DNA of 64,000 nucleotides from Lacrimispora sphenoides (GCF_900105215.1 NZ_FOIP01000002.1:310001-374000); one strand, 5' to 3'; positions 25,874-34,909 are shown, counted from the first letter of the stretch. Made by a program: numbers and translations. The notes: generated by a model from the sequence alone, not told the origin.

Positions 25874-27211
25874 ATGAACAAGTACAGCAAAGAAGATATA
25901 TTCCGGATTGTAGAGGAAGAAGACGTGGAATTTATCCGGCTTCAGTTCACTGATATTTTCGGTATGCTGAAGAACGTTGCAATTACCAGAAGCATGCTTG
26001 GGAAGGCTTTGGAAAACCGCTGCATGTTCGATGGTTCTTCCATTGAAGGCTTTGTAAGAATGGAAGAATCCGACATGTATCTATATCCGGATCTTGATAC
26101 CTTTGAGATCCTGCCATGGCGTCCCCAGCAGGGTAAGGTTGCCCGCCTGATGTGCGATGTGTACTGTCCGGACAGGATGCCTTTTGAAGGAGATCCCAGG
26201 TTTGTGCTGAAAAAGGTGTTAAATAAAGCCAGAGACATGGGATATGAATTTCACGCGGGTCCGGAATGTGAATTCTTCCTTTTCCATATGGACGAAGAGG
26301 GACGCCCCACAACAGATACCCATGAAACGGCAAGCTACTTTGACGTGGCTCCCATTGACTTAGCTGAGAATGTCCGCCGGGATATGGTGCTGACTTTAGA
26401 GGAAATGGGATTTATGATCGAAGCTTCCCATCATGAAATTGCACCGGGACAGCATGAAATTGATTTTCAATACGCAGAGGGAATGGTGACGGCAGATAAC
26501 ATCATGACTTTTAAGATGGCGGTAAAGACCATAGCCAAGCGCCACGGACTTCACGCAACCTTTATGCCAAAGCCAAAAGCAGGGGTCAATGGCTCCGGAA
26601 TGCACATTAATATGTCCCTGTCTGATTTAAATGGCAGAAATATGTTTGAGGATGAGGCAGATGAGCTGGGCTTAAGCAGGGCTGCCTACCAGTTTATAGC
26701 CGGAATCCTTTATCATATGAAGGGAATGACCATACTCACCAATCCCCTGGTCAACTCCTACAAGCGTCTGGTTCCCGGATACGATGCTCCGGTTTATATT
26801 GCATGGTCGGCAAAGGCAAACAGGAGTCCCCTGATCCGAATCCCATCTTCCAGAGGAGCGGGCACCAGGATCGAACTTCGCTGCCCGGATACTGCCGTTA
26901 ATCCGTACCTGGCTCTGGCCGCCTGCCTGGCTGCCGGTCTTGACGGGATCGAAAAAGATATGACTCCGCCACAGAGCGTTGACCGTAATATATTCACCAT
27001 GCAGCCGGAGGAAATATTGGAAAAAGGCATTGAACATCTGCCAGAGACCCTGGGTGAGGCCATCGAGGCCTTCCGGAAAGACGATTTTATGAAAGAAGTG
27101 CTGGGCGAACATATCTACACCAAATACCTGGAAGCCAAGGAAACCGAATGGCATATGTTCCGGGTGCAGGTGACGGATTGGGAAGTGGAAGAATACCTGT
27201 ATAAGTACTGA
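25874..27211 (+). CDS. glnA: glutamine synthetase type I
   Basis: Glutamine synthetase forms glutamine from glutamate, ammonia and ATP, the main ammonium-assimilation step. The 445-residue GSI-alpha type enzyme shows [18 protein letters not shown], the [12 protein letters not shown] block of the ATP/glutamate site and the NRSPLIRIP region. The adenylylation loop of GSI-beta enzymes is not evident. Start 25874 has AGGGAG upstream; 25838 would add an unsupported extension. It heads a cluster with an ANTAR protein and dapF/dapL. Confidence 0.93.
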   Translation: MNKYSKEDIFRIVEEEDVEFIRLQFTDIFGMLKNVAITRSMLGKALENRCMFDGSSIEGFVRMEESDMYLYPDLDTFEILPWRPQQGKVARLMCDVYCPDRMPFEGDPRFVLKKVLNKARDMGYEFHAGPECEFFLFHMDEEGRPTTDTHETASYFDVAPIDLAENVRRDMVLTLEEMGFMIEASHHEIAPGQHEIDFQYAEGMVTADNIMTFKMAVKTIAKRHGLHATFMPKPKAGVNGSGMHINMSLSDLNGRNMFEDEADELGLSRAAYQFIAGILYHMKGMTILTNPLVNSYKRLVPGYDAPVYIAWSAKANRSPLIRIPSSRGAGTRIELRCPDTAVNPYLALAACLAAGLDGIEKDMTPPQSVDRNIFTMQPEEILEKGIEHLPETLGEAIEAFRKDDFMKEVLGEHIYTKYLEAKETEWHMFRVQVTDWEVEEYLYKY

Positions 27212-27253
27212 TGATTCCTGTTTTCTGATACGGTTATCTGGAGGTGAGAGTGT

Positions 27254-27802
27254 TTGACCAATGTGATAGTGGCATTTTCCAGAGAAGAGGATGCAAAAAA
27301 TATTAGAAATATTCTTGTGAGAAATGGCTTTGCGGTGGCGGCGGTCTGCACCTCCGGCGCCCAGGCGGTAAACAGTGCTGATGAGCTTGGCAGCGGAATC
27401 GTAGTATGCGGCTGCAGGTTTGCTGATATGGTATTTCATGAGATTTACGAATGCCTTCCGGGAGGCATGGAGATGCTCCTTCTTGTGTCGCCGAGCCAGT
27501 GGAGCGGCAGAGTGTCTGAGGGCGTGGTCTGCCTAAGTCAGCCCTTAAAGGTACAGGACTTAGTAAGCACTCTGGAAATGATGGTAGAATCCCTTACAAG
27601 AAGGCGGAAGAAATTAAAAAGCCAGCCAAAAGAACGGAGCACAGAAGAAAAGGAAATAATCAGACAGGCAAAGGAGCTTTTGATGGAACGAAACCATATG
27701 TCCGAAACAGAGGCGCACCGTTACATCCAGAAATGCAGCATGGACAGCGGTACCAATATGGTGGAAACCGCCCAGATGATCGTGAGCCTGATCAATCGAT
27801 AG
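27254..27802 (+). CDS. ANTAR-domain antitermination regulator (glnR/nitR-like)
   Basis: The 182-residue protein has a receiver-like N-terminal domain (residues 1-120) without a clear conserved phospho-acceptor pattern, then a coiled helix and an ANTAR domain (about 125-182, with RQAKELLMERNHMSETEAHRYIQ). ANTAR proteins bind nascent RNA hairpins to prevent termination. In solvent-forming clostridia an ANTAR gene directly follows glnA and controls it, so the same link is likely here. The start is TTG, with GGAGGTG seven bases upstream. Confidence 0.88.
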   Translation: MTNVIVAFSREEDAKNIRNILVRNGFAVAAVCTSGAQAVNSADELGSGIVVCGCRFADMVFHEIYECLPGGMEMLLLVSPSQWSGRVSEGVVCLSQPLKVQDLVSTLEMMVESLTRRRKKLKSQPKERSTEEKEIIRQAKELLMERNHMSETEAHRYIQKCSMDSGTNMVETAQMIVSLINR

Positions 27803-27817
27803 CTATGGGAGAGAATG

Positions 27818-28630
27818 ATGAAATTTACAAAAATGCAGGGAATAGGAAACGATTACATTTATATTAATTGTTTTGAGGAATCCGTGGAAGATCCGGCGGA
27901 GCTTGCAAGAAAAGTCAGTGACCGCCATTTTGGGATCGGATCGGATGGACTGATTCTCATTTGTCCGTCAGAAACGGCGGACTGCCTCATGCGAATGTTT
28001 AACGCCGACGGTTCGGAAAGTCAGATGTGCGGCAATGGCATCCGTTGTGTAGGGAAATATGTTTACGATCATCATCTGGTGGATAAAACGGAATTCGATG
28101 TGGAAACCGGAGCAGGGATCAAACACTTAAAGGTTAGGCCGGAGCATGGCAGGGCTGTTCAGATTACGGTGGACTTGGGAGTACCGGAGATCACCAGCCA
28201 GGTGCCGGAGTTAATTCGCATGGAAGGAAAGGACTATGAGTTTATCGGTATATCCATGGGCAATCCTCATGCCGTTTACTACATGTCTGACATTGACAGT
28301 CTGGATCTTCAGGCTATGGGACCTGCCTTTGAAAACCATGAGCGTTTTCCAGAACGCACGAATTCCGAATTTATTGAGGTGGTAAGTCCTGAGTACATCC
28401 GTATGCGGGTATGGGAGAGAGGCAGCGGGGAAACCTGGGCCTGCGGAACAGGAGCGGCTGCCAGCGCAGTTGCCTCTGCCTTAAGCGGCCGCACTTTCGA
28501 TACGGTGGAAGTGGAATTAAAGGGCGGCAATCTGACCATTCACTGGGACCGGAAGGGAAGCGGTCATGTGTTCATGACCGGTCCGGCGGTAGAGGTGTTT
28601 GAGGGAGAGTTTGATATAAAAAATCTTTAG
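27818..28630 (+). CDS. dapF: diaminopimelate epimerase (canonical)
   Basis: DapF interconverts LL-DAP and meso-DAP in lysine and peptidoglycan synthesis. Both catalytic cysteines are present: MCGNGIRC and ACGTGA. Other markers are MQGIGNDYIYI, NADGSESQ and GNPHAVY. The 270-residue length is standard. The second of two adjacent ATGs (27818) fits the GGGAGAG site best. It is 15 bp after the ANTAR gene and 17 bp before dapL, which makes its substrate, so the pathway pair is coherent. It serves as the internal comparison for the Ser/Ser homologue at 9969-10829. Confidence 0.94.
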   Translation: MKFTKMQGIGNDYIYINCFEESVEDPAELARKVSDRHFGIGSDGLILICPSETADCLMRMFNADGSESQMCGNGIRCVGKYVYDHHLVDKTEFDVETGAGIKHLKVRPEHGRAVQITVDLGVPEITSQVPELIRMEGKDYEFIGISMGNPHAVYYMSDIDSLDLQAMGPAFENHERFPERTNSEFIEVVSPEYIRMRVWERGSGETWACGTGAAASAVASALSGRTFDTVEVELKGGNLTIHWDRKGSGHVFMTGPAVEVFEGEFDIKNL

Positions 28631-28647
28631 GATAACAGGAGGAACCA

Positions 28648-29877
28648 ATGGTAAAAATTAATGAAAATTACTTAAAGTTACCGGGAAGCTATCTTTTTTC
28701 CACCATTGCAAAAAAGGTAAATGCCTTTACCGAAGCAAATCCAAATAAGAAGATCATCCGACTGGGGATCGGAGATGTGACCCAGCCCATTGCACCTGCT
28801 ATTATTAAGGCTCTTCATGAAGCAGTGGATGAGATGGGAGAAAAGGAGACCTTTCACGGTTATGCGCCGGATCTGGGCTATGGATTTTTAAGGGAAACCA
28901 TTGCAAAGGAAGATTACACCGCCAGAGGTTGTGAGATATCCCCTGATGAGATCTTTGTCTCGGACGGAGCCAAGAGCGATTGCGGAAATATCCAGGAGAT
29001 CTTTGATGAAAGCTGCAGAATCGCAGTTTGTGACCCGGTTTATCCGGTTTATGTGGATTCCAATGCAATGGCAGGAAGAACAGGAGAATATGAGGAAGAG
29101 GCCGGTAAGTGGAGCAATGTGATTTATATGCCTTGTACGGCTGAAAACCATTTTGTGCCTGAGCTTCCGAAAGAGACACCGGATCTCATTTACTTATGTG
29201 TTCCGGGCAATCCTACCGGCACGACATTGACAAGGGACCAGTTAAAGGTCTGGGTGGATTACGCCAATGAAAAAGGTGCGGTGATTCTTTATGATGCAGC
29301 TTATGAAGCCTATATCGCTCAGGATGATGTACCCCATTCCATTTATGAGATTGAAGGCGCGAAGACCTGTGCCATTGAATTCCGTTCCTTTTCCAAAAAT
29401 GCAGGCTTTACCGGGGTTCGTCTGGGATTTACCGTTATTCCCAAGGCTCTGGAAAGGGGAGGGGTTTCCCTTCATTCCCTGTGGGCCAGACGCCATGGAA
29501 CCAAATTTAACGGAGCCCCTTACATCGTTCAGAAAGCAGGGGCAGCGGTTTATTCGGCTGAGGGAAAAGCCCAGTTAAAGGAACAGGTGGCTTATTACAT
29601 GAGAAATGCGAAAGTCATTTACTCAGGATTAAAGGAAGCCGGGTGTGAAGTTTACGGCGGTGTCAATGCGCCCTACATCTGGTTAAAGGTACCGGTTGGA
29701 ATGACCTCCTGGGAATTTTTTGACCGTCTTCTTGAGGAGGCCGGTGTGGTGGGAACTCCTGGAAGCGGGTTCGGGCCAAGCGGCGAAGGATATTTCCGTC
29801 TGACCGCATTTGGAACCTATGAGAATACCATAGAAGCCATTGATCGGATGAAAGAAATGCCATCCCTTAAAAAATAA
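28648..29877 (+). CDS. dapL: LL-diaminopimelate aminotransferase
   Basis: DapL makes LL-DAP directly from tetrahydrodipicolinate and glutamate, bypassing the succinylase/acetylase steps. Seen: [20 protein letters not shown] at the N-terminus, [36 protein letters not shown], and the PLP lysine in [15 protein letters not shown]. The 409-residue length is standard. AGGAGGA precedes its ATG. The direct dapF-dapL order supports a short DapL pathway to meso-DAP, with glutamate metabolism linked through glnA upstream. Confidence 0.94.
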   Translation: MVKINENYLKLPGSYLFSTIAKKVNAFTEANPNKKIIRLGIGDVTQPIAPAIIKALHEAVDEMGEKETFHGYAPDLGYGFLRETIAKEDYTARGCEISPDEIFVSDGAKSDCGNIQEIFDESCRIAVCDPVYPVYVDSNAMAGRTGEYEEEAGKWSNVIYMPCTAENHFVPELPKETPDLIYLCVPGNPTGTTLTRDQLKVWVDYANEKGAVILYDAAYEAYIAQDDVPHSIYEIEGAKTCAIEFRSFSKNAGFTGVRLGFTVIPKALERGGVSLHSLWARRHGTKFNGAPYIVQKAGAAVYSAEGKAQLKEQVAYYMRNAKVIYSGLKEAGCEVYGGVNAPYIWLKVPVGMTSWEFFDRLLEEAGVVGTPGSGFGPSGEGYFRLTAFGTYENTIEAIDRMKEMPSLKK

Positions 29878-29880
29878 ACA

Positions 29881-29909
29881 TTGACAAGTTTTTGATGATT
29901 GATTATGAT
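29881..29909 (+). promoter_or_regulatory. promoter upstream of the Lrp-type regulator
   Basis: TTGACA and TATGAT separated by 17 bp, starting just after the dapL stop. Transcription would begin near 29916 and run straight into the hairpin at 29928. Confidence 0.65.
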
Positions 29910-29927
29910 GAATTTATGAAGAACAAA

Positions 29928-29968
29928 AGCGTTCAGTGCCCTGGTGGTACTGACGCTTTTCTTATTTT
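29928..29968 (+). terminator. intrinsic terminator or attenuator before the Lrp-type gene
   Basis: AGCGT..CAGTGCC / GGTACTG..ACGCT stem with a short loop, followed by TTTTCTTATTTTT. It may end the glnA-dapL transcript. Because a promoter lies just before it and the Lrp ribosome site just after it, it could also attenuate Lrp expression. Confidence 0.72.
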
Positions 29969-29980
29969 TGGGAGGAAGTA

Positions 29981-30436
29981 ATGGACGATATCGATAAAAA
30001 AATAGTGAAGACCCTGCAAAATAATGCCCGGGCATCCTTAAAAAATATAGCGGAAATTTCCTTTCTGTCTTCTCCTGCAGTTTCTGCCAGAATTGAAAAG
30101 CTGGAACGGGATAAAATCATCACCGGATATCATGCGGCGGTGGATTCAAGGAAGCTGGGATATCATATCACCGCATTTATAAGTCTTGATGTTTCTTCGG
30201 CAGATAAAATCCGGTTTTATGAAGATATGGAGTCCATTCCCAATGTGTTGGAGTGCAACTGCGTCACAGGAGAATACTCCATGCTGGTCAAGGTGGCCTT
30301 TCCAAGCACCATGGAGTTGGATGTTTTTATCGGGCAGCTTCAGAAATATGGAAAGACCAGCACCCAGATTGTATTTTCTACTCCGGTAGGGCCAAGAGAC
30401 ATGGATGTAATGGCGGAATTAGGAGAAAAAGAATAA
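29981..30436 (+). CDS. Lrp/AsnC family transcriptional regulator
   Basis: A 151-residue regulator with an N-terminal helix-turn-helix (residues 1-50, ISFLSSPAVSARIEKLERDKII) and a C-terminal RAM/AsnC ligand-binding domain (about 65-145). These proteins sense amino acids and control their metabolism. Its position after the glutamine/DAP operon suggests amino-acid control of nearby genes, though that is inference. Strong ribosome site GGGAGGAAG. Confidence 0.9.
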   Translation: MDDIDKKIVKTLQNNARASLKNIAEISFLSSPAVSARIEKLERDKIITGYHAAVDSRKLGYHITAFISLDVSSADKIRFYEDMESIPNVLECNCVTGEYSMLVKVAFPSTMELDVFIGQLQKYGKTSTQIVFSTPVGPRDMDVMAELGEKE

Positions 30437-30472
30437 ATGTAGTACGAAAAAATGGTACCGAGAAGGCTGCCC

Positions 30473-30502
30473 TTACATACTTTATATAATAGAAGTATGT
30501 GA
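30473..30502 (+). promoter_or_regulatory. inverted repeat around a -10-like TATAAT, before the amidase gene
   Basis: Arms TTACATACTT and AAGTATGTGA flank TATATAATAG. The -10-like box has no good -35, which would fit an activated promoter or an operator; a hairpin in RNA is the alternative. Confidence 0.4.
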
Positions 30503-30516
30503 AGGGAGTTTTTCTT

Positions 30517-31299
30517 TTGGCTGAGAGAATGATCGTAGTAATAGATGCCGGTCACGGCGGCACAGACCCAGGTGCGACCTTTGACGGACGGCAGGAAAAA
30601 GATGATAACTTAAGGCTTGCGATGGCTGTGGGAAGAATTCTTGCAGACAACGGAATGGATGTCAGGTATACGAGAACTGACGATACCTACAATACGCCCC
30701 TTGAGAAGGCCGTGATGGCCAACGATGCGGAAGCTGATTTTCTCGTTTCCATTCACCGAAATGCCATGCCGGTTCCAGGTACCGGTTCCGGAATAGAGGT
30801 TCTTGTATTTGAAGATAAAGGGGTGCCGGGCAAGCTGGCAAGAAACATAGGTGAAGCCTTAAATAAGTCTGGACTTACCAACTTAGGAACAGTGGAACGT
30901 CCGGGGCTGGTAGTGCTCAGACGGACAAAGCTGCCATCGGTTCTGGTGGAAGCAGGATTTATTGACAATGAAGAGGATAATAGTCTGTTTGATCAGAATT
31001 TTCAGATGATTGCCCAGGGGATTGCAGAAGGCACTCTGAATTCTATATATGAACAGGCAGCGATACGCCCAGAATATTATCAGGTGCAGACAGGAGCATT
31101 CCGGGTTCACACTTTGGCCGAAGATCAGGTTAATACTTTAAAGGCTCAGGGGTTCCCGGCATTTGTTGTTTATGAAGATGGACTTTATAAGGTTCGTGTG
31201 GGAGCATTTCGCAATATTGATAATGCGGTGCGCATGGAGCATACACTCAGGCGGAACGGATATAATACGTTCATGGTAAAAAGACCGGCTGTTTTTTGA
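30517..31299 (+). CDS. N-acetylmuramoyl-L-alanine amidase (Amidase_3) with SPOR domain
   Basis: Zinc amidase that cleaves the MurNAc-L-Ala bond of peptidoglycan. Zinc ligands and catalytic residues are visible in DAGHGGTDPGA, the EK pair after RQ, SIHRNA and VLVEAGFIDN. A C-terminal SPOR-type domain (about residues 185-260, YYQVQTGAFR..YKVRVGAFRN) should bind denuded glycan. No signal peptide is seen, as in some clostridial autolysins, so release may need another route. The start is taken as TTG 30517, with AGGGAG eight bases upstream; GTG 30499 or ATG 30529 are alternatives. Confidence 0.9.
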   Translation: MAERMIVVIDAGHGGTDPGATFDGRQEKDDNLRLAMAVGRILADNGMDVRYTRTDDTYNTPLEKAVMANDAEADFLVSIHRNAMPVPGTGSGIEVLVFEDKGVPGKLARNIGEALNKSGLTNLGTVERPGLVVLRRTKLPSVLVEAGFIDNEEDNSLFDQNFQMIAQGIAEGTLNSIYEQAAIRPEYYQVQTGAFRVHTLAEDQVNTLKAQGFPAFVVYEDGLYKVRVGAFRNIDNAVRMEHTLRRNGYNTFMVKRPAVF

Positions 31300-31305
31300 A
31301 ATCTG

Positions 31306-31340
31306 GCCGCAGGGAGCAGGCAATGCCCTTGCGGCTTTTT
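31306..31340 (+). terminator. intrinsic terminator after the amidase gene
   Basis: GCCGCAGGG / CCCTTGCGGC stem followed by TTTTT. Confidence 0.85.
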
Positions 31341-31451
31341 GTCATCCGCTTAACGTGCTGTCAGGTAATGTCTGGAACCAGGGGAAAAATGTATTAGAAG
31401 CGGTTAAAAAGGCATAGGATATACCATATCTATAAATTCAGGAGGAATTGC

Positions 31452-32354
31452 TTGGAGTATATCAGTGAACTTCTAAAGGGTGTTATCATTGGTGTGGCGA
31501 ACATACTTCCCGGCATCAGCGGGGGTATGTTAGCCATTACCATGGGAGTGTATGATAAGATCATTCATGCGGTAACGCAGCTGTTTCGGGAGCCTTTAAA
31601 AAGCCTGCGGGTTCTCCTTCCCTATGGGGTGGGAGCGATGGCCGGCATTGTTTTTCTGTCTCTGGCATTTGAATATCTTTTCCATACATATCCGCTCCAA
31701 ACCAAAATGGCATTTTTGGGTATGATTGGGGGCGGGCTCCCTACTTTGTTTCAAAAATCATTTTCAAAAGACCGGGCAGACAGAAGGAAAGGGATATTAA
31801 CAGCTGCCCTTACCTGCGGCGTGGTCATTCTCATTACCTTTATCGCTGAATCAACCATTACCTCCGGCAGCAGCGGAGAGGGAATGAATATGGCATCTGG
31901 TGCGGCTTATCTTTCTTCCGAAAAGTTCTGGGTATTTACGCTGTTTCTGGTGGGGCTGGTAGCTGCAGCCACCATGGTGGTTCCGGGAGTGAGCGGGTCC
32001 ATGATTATGATGATGCTAGGTTTTTATGAACCTATCCTGCAAACAAACAATGCCTGCATAAGAGCTCTCACATCTTTTGATGTCCAAAGCCTTTTGTTCA
32101 ATGGAAGGGTGCTTGCGCCTTATGCAGCAGGTCTTGTGATAGGTGTTTTTCTATTTGCAAAAGTGGTGGAACGCCTTCTTACCCGCTATAGACGCCAGAT
32201 GTACCGGGTTATTATAGGCCTGGTGTTTTCCTCTCCTTTTGTCATCTTATGGGATATGCCGTGGGAAATGGTGAAATTGTATGAGCTGCTTGGAGGAATC
32301 GCTCTTGCTTTGCTGGGATATGTAGCAGCCGAGATGCTGGGGGGAGAAGGATAG
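31452..32354 (+). CDS. popT: DUF368 polyprenyl-phosphate translocase (PopT-like)
   Basis: A 300-residue multi-pass membrane protein of the DUF368 family, with the conserved GVANILPGISGGMLAITMGVY in the N-terminal half and the internally repeated MVVPGVSGSMIMMMLGFYEPI in the second half. Members (PopT) return undecaprenyl phosphate across the membrane for reuse in cell-wall synthesis. The start is TTG behind a GGAGGA site. It is monocistronic, with a terminator after it. Function is from family knowledge. Confidence 0.9.
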   Translation: MEYISELLKGVIIGVANILPGISGGMLAITMGVYDKIIHAVTQLFREPLKSLRVLLPYGVGAMAGIVFLSLAFEYLFHTYPLQTKMAFLGMIGGGLPTLFQKSFSKDRADRRKGILTAALTCGVVILITFIAESTITSGSSGEGMNMASGAAYLSSEKFWVFTLFLVGLVAAATMVVPGVSGSMIMMMLGFYEPILQTNNACIRALTSFDVQSLLFNGRVLAPYAAGLVIGVFLFAKVVERLLTRYRRQMYRVIIGLVFSSPFVILWDMPWEMVKLYELLGGIALALLGYVAAEMLGGEG

Positions 32355-32361
32355 AGTGTAT

Positions 32362-32392
32362 AAAAAAAGGAGGAATGGTTTCCTCCTTTTTT
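32362..32392. terminator. bidirectional terminator after popT
   Basis: AAAGGAGGAA / TTTCCTCCTTT hairpin with a three-base loop, A-tract to the left and T-tract to the right. It serves popT and the leftward truncated gene. Confidence 0.9.
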
Positions 32393-32447
32393 ATATGCTT
32401 GCCTGATAAAAATGCGGATATATCTTAGGGCTTTATGAACTAGTTTT

Positions 32448-32834
32448 TTAAGAGTATTCTGCGATTCGGGTAATCCCTACATAAATGTGAGAGATTCTGT
32501 ACCATGTTGCGAAGTCGATGATACCGGTTACCGGAAGCCCGAAGATGGACTGGAACTGCCGGACGGCGTTTGCGGTTGCCTGGCCATAGATTCCGTCGGC
32601 CGTGATACGTGGAATCGCAGTATAGACGCCAGCGATTGTATCAAGCTGCTCCTGGACCTGGCGAACCTTATCTCCGCTGGCTCCGATGGTTAAGTTGTAA
32701 CCGGGGAAGGAGGAGGGGATTCCGGATACTTGTTCGGCGGTGTTGATATACATATTGCTTCCATAAAAGTGCCGCAGTATTTCAATAGCGGAGTAGCCTT
32801 GCTCTCCAAGGGTTAAACTTCCCCACTGAGTCAA
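32448..32834 (-). pseudogene. 3' remnant of a peptidoglycan-binding/SpoIID-like protein gene cut by prophage integration
   Basis: The visible frame encodes only the C-terminal part: a segment TQWGSLTLGEQGYSAIEIL resembling the QWG region of SpoIID-type proteins, then a PG_binding_1 domain (about residues 48-120, SGDKVRQVQEQL..DGIYGQATANAVRQFQ). No ribosome site or plausible start precedes it; upstream codons run only to a stop near 32857. The serine integrase gene begins 40 bp further. The missing 5' part should lie beyond the right end of the prophage. It may be a spore or envelope lytic enzyme accessory in the uninterrupted host. Confidence 0.75.
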
Positions 32835-32874
32835 CCAAGTAACAAGAACGTATAAACACTAGAAAAGCCTTATT
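32820..32874. other. predicted left attachment junction (attL)
   Basis: Host coding similarity ends near 32834 and the integrase gene ends at 32875, so the crossover lies between or within the last host codons. The exact core cannot be set without the right junction or an empty site; serine integrases leave only a short common core. Confidence 0.6.
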
Positions 32875-34365
32875 TTATGAGGGTTTGCGGAAAGGGGTAT
32901 AGTAGTAATAAACATCAATATTCATTTCTTCCTTGTTGAATACGATTTTCTCTACAATGCTTTTAATGGCTTCGCTCTTTTCGGAAATATCTGCATTGGA
33001 AGATAAGATGTCATAAACACTCCGAACATTGTTCAACATAATGGAATCGATGTTTTGTTCATCTGCCTGACTTGATACTTCCAATTCTTCCAAGATCATA
33101 TTCCGCTCATTATCTAATTTCGTTTTATTCTCTTTATATTCATCTAATGTATCTATACCATCAATGTATGCAGCTTTAATTCTTTTTTCCTTTAATTCCA
33201 AACGTTCAAGCTGCTTCTCTAAGAGGTATAATTCATCATCAGATTGCTGGCGATCTGGCTGCTTGATTGAATAATTAATACTTCCAGTTTCAATGGTTTC
33301 TTTTAATGCTTCCATGACAATGGGTTCTATTTTAAGGGAACTGATATTATGCGACTTTAAGCATTTGCCTTTATTATAACCATAGCATTGGAAAGATGCA
33401 TACATAACACCATATCTATTTTTTCGATAAGCGATTGCAAGTGTCCTACCGCATGATGAGCATTTTAACACACCACTGAGCCAGTGTTTATATGTTTCGC
33501 TTGGGCGCTGGCCCCTTGGGGAATATTCGGCTTTTCTACGTGCCTGTGCAGCCTCGAACATTTCATTAGAAATGATAGCATCATGGTTGCCTTCTCGTAT
33601 AATCCATTCTTCCTGCGGCTTGATAATGTTCGTGGAATTCTCGGTCCTATTCCAACGTACATAACCAGCATAGCATGGATTATCTATAATATATTCGATA
33701 GAACGCTTTTCAAAATTCTTGCCATGGCTGGTTTTGAAACCAAGTGCATTCATATTTTTAGCAATCTGATAGGTTGATAGGTTGCCATTAACGTAGTTAT
33801 CAAATATTTTCCTGATAATATCAGCTTCCTCAGGTACGATTTCAGGAACAGCATTGTGATAGGGCACCCTATACCCTAACGGCGGTCTGCTTTGATAACC
33901 GCCACGCATTGCCTTTTCAGTCATGCCCCTAGTTACATCTCCAGATAAGCGGATAGAATAGAATTCATCCATCCATTCTATAATACGCTCGATTAATGAA
34001 CCAAACGGACCGTCAACGAGCGGTTCGGAAATACTAACTACATCAACCCCAACCTTTTTGAGCATAGATTTATACACAATACTTTCTTCCTGGTTCCGGG
34101 CGAAACGAGAAAATTTCCAAAGTAGGATGATTTCAAATTTGCCGGCTTTTGCCAGGGCAATCATTTTTTGAAATTGAGGGCGCTTATCGGCTTTTCGACC
34201 AGAAATACCGTTCTCCATAAAAATATATTCTTCCGGAATGACTATATCATTTGCTTTGGCATAATCCAGTATTAACCTTTTTTGAGAATCAGGGGAAAGC
34301 TCTTCTTGTTTACCTGTACTTACTCGGATATAAGCTGCACCAATCATTAATTTTTCTTTGCTCAA
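32875..34365 (-). CDS. large serine recombinase (prophage integrase)
   Basis: A 496-residue large serine integrase. The resolvase domain starts AAYIRVSTGKQEELSPDSQ with the catalytic Ser in YIRVST, followed by the recombinase domain (GYRVPYHNAVPEIVPEEADIIRKIFDNYVNG), the zinc ribbon domain (CSSCG...CYGYNKGKC) and a coiled-coil region (residues 365-420). These enzymes integrate phage DNA at specific sites without host factors and need a directionality factor for excision. The TTG at 34365 fits the GGAGGTG site; the GTG at 34374 overlaps it. It lies directly next to the attachment junction, as expected. Confidence 0.95.
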   Translation of the reverse strand: MSKEKLMIGAAYIRVSTGKQEELSPDSQKRLILDYAKANDIVIPEEYIFMENGISGRKADKRPQFQKMIALAKAGKFEIILLWKFSRFARNQEESIVYKSMLKKVGVDVVSISEPLVDGPFGSLIERIIEWMDEFYSIRLSGDVTRGMTEKAMRGGYQSRPPLGYRVPYHNAVPEIVPEEADIIRKIFDNYVNGNLSTYQIAKNMNALGFKTSHGKNFEKRSIEYIIDNPCYAGYVRWNRTENSTNIIKPQEEWIIREGNHDAIISNEMFEAAQARRKAEYSPRGQRPSETYKHWLSGVLKCSSCGRTLAIAYRKNRYGVMYASFQCYGYNKGKCLKSHNISSLKIEPIVMEALKETIETGSINYSIKQPDRQQSDDELYLLEKQLERLELKEKRIKAAYIDGIDTLDEYKENKTKLDNERNMILEELEVSSQADEQNIDSIMLNNVRSVYDILSSNADISEKSEAIKSIVEKIVFNKEEMNIDVYYYYTPFRKPS

Positions 34366-34456
34366 AAGTTTCACCTCCTATACAATTTACTTTTTCAAAA
34401 GGTAAAATAAAACTACTCATTGCATTTTATTGTACATTGTCCTATAATATAAAAAA

Positions 34457-34468
34457 GAACACCTGTTC
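34457..34468. promoter_or_regulatory. LexA/SOS box-like palindrome upstream of the integrase
   Basis: GAAC-ACCT-GTTC (within AGAACACCTGTTCT) matches the Gram-positive LexA/DinR operator form GAAC-N4-GTTC. It is 92 bp upstream of the integrase start and just right of a TATAAT on the plus strand. It could link excision or lysogeny genes to DNA damage. Confidence 0.5.
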
Positions 34469-34537
34469 TGGATGATTTACTTTCCCTTTTCAAAAGGAAC
34501 ATTTGTCACTTTTTACAAAGATACCTTCATACAAATA

Positions 34538-34568
34538 TAGCGAACGTTATGTTTTAGTTAGCGAACGT
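34538..34568. repeat. direct repeat pair TAGCGAACGT
   Basis: Two copies (34538-34547 and 34559-34568) spaced 21 bp start to start, i.e. two helical turns, in the 350-bp non-coding stretch between integrase and the next small gene. Such phasing suits a protein-binding site. Otherwise 34375-34722 shows only A/T-rich sequence and several TATAAT-like boxes. Confidence 0.5.
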
Positions 34569-34722
34569 CAAAAAGTATGAAATAATACATAAAAGGTTAG
34601 AAATATAGAAAATAAATGGAAAATCCTTCCATGGTAATTACGCTTAAAACATAATATAATCACACTATAATGTATATGAGGGAAAAAACACAGACAATAA
34701 TAGGGACAGGGGGATTACATAT

Positions 34723-34866
34723 ATGTCAAATAAGAGCGAGAACACATATTTTAAAACATCTGAAAAAAAGGAGCGGCAAATTGCACGAATTATTAAGCTG
34801 TTGCAATCTGCCACCCTGGATCAGTTAAAGGATTTGGACGTATTTATAATTACATATTTATCATAA
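34723..34866 (+). CDS. small phage protein, 47 residues
   Basis: ATG preceded by GGGGG at ten bases. Basic and mostly helical (KKERQIARIIKLLQSATLDQL) with a hydrophobic end. I recognise no domain; short proteins like this are often found near clostridial prophage repressors. It is the only rightward gene left of the repressor. Confidence 0.55.
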   Translation: MSNKSENTYFKTSEKKERQIARIIKLLQSATLDQLKDLDVFIITYLS

Positions 34867-34909
34867 AAGATTTAGGCCAGAAAAATACTGGCCTTTTAAT
34901 ATGCTAATT

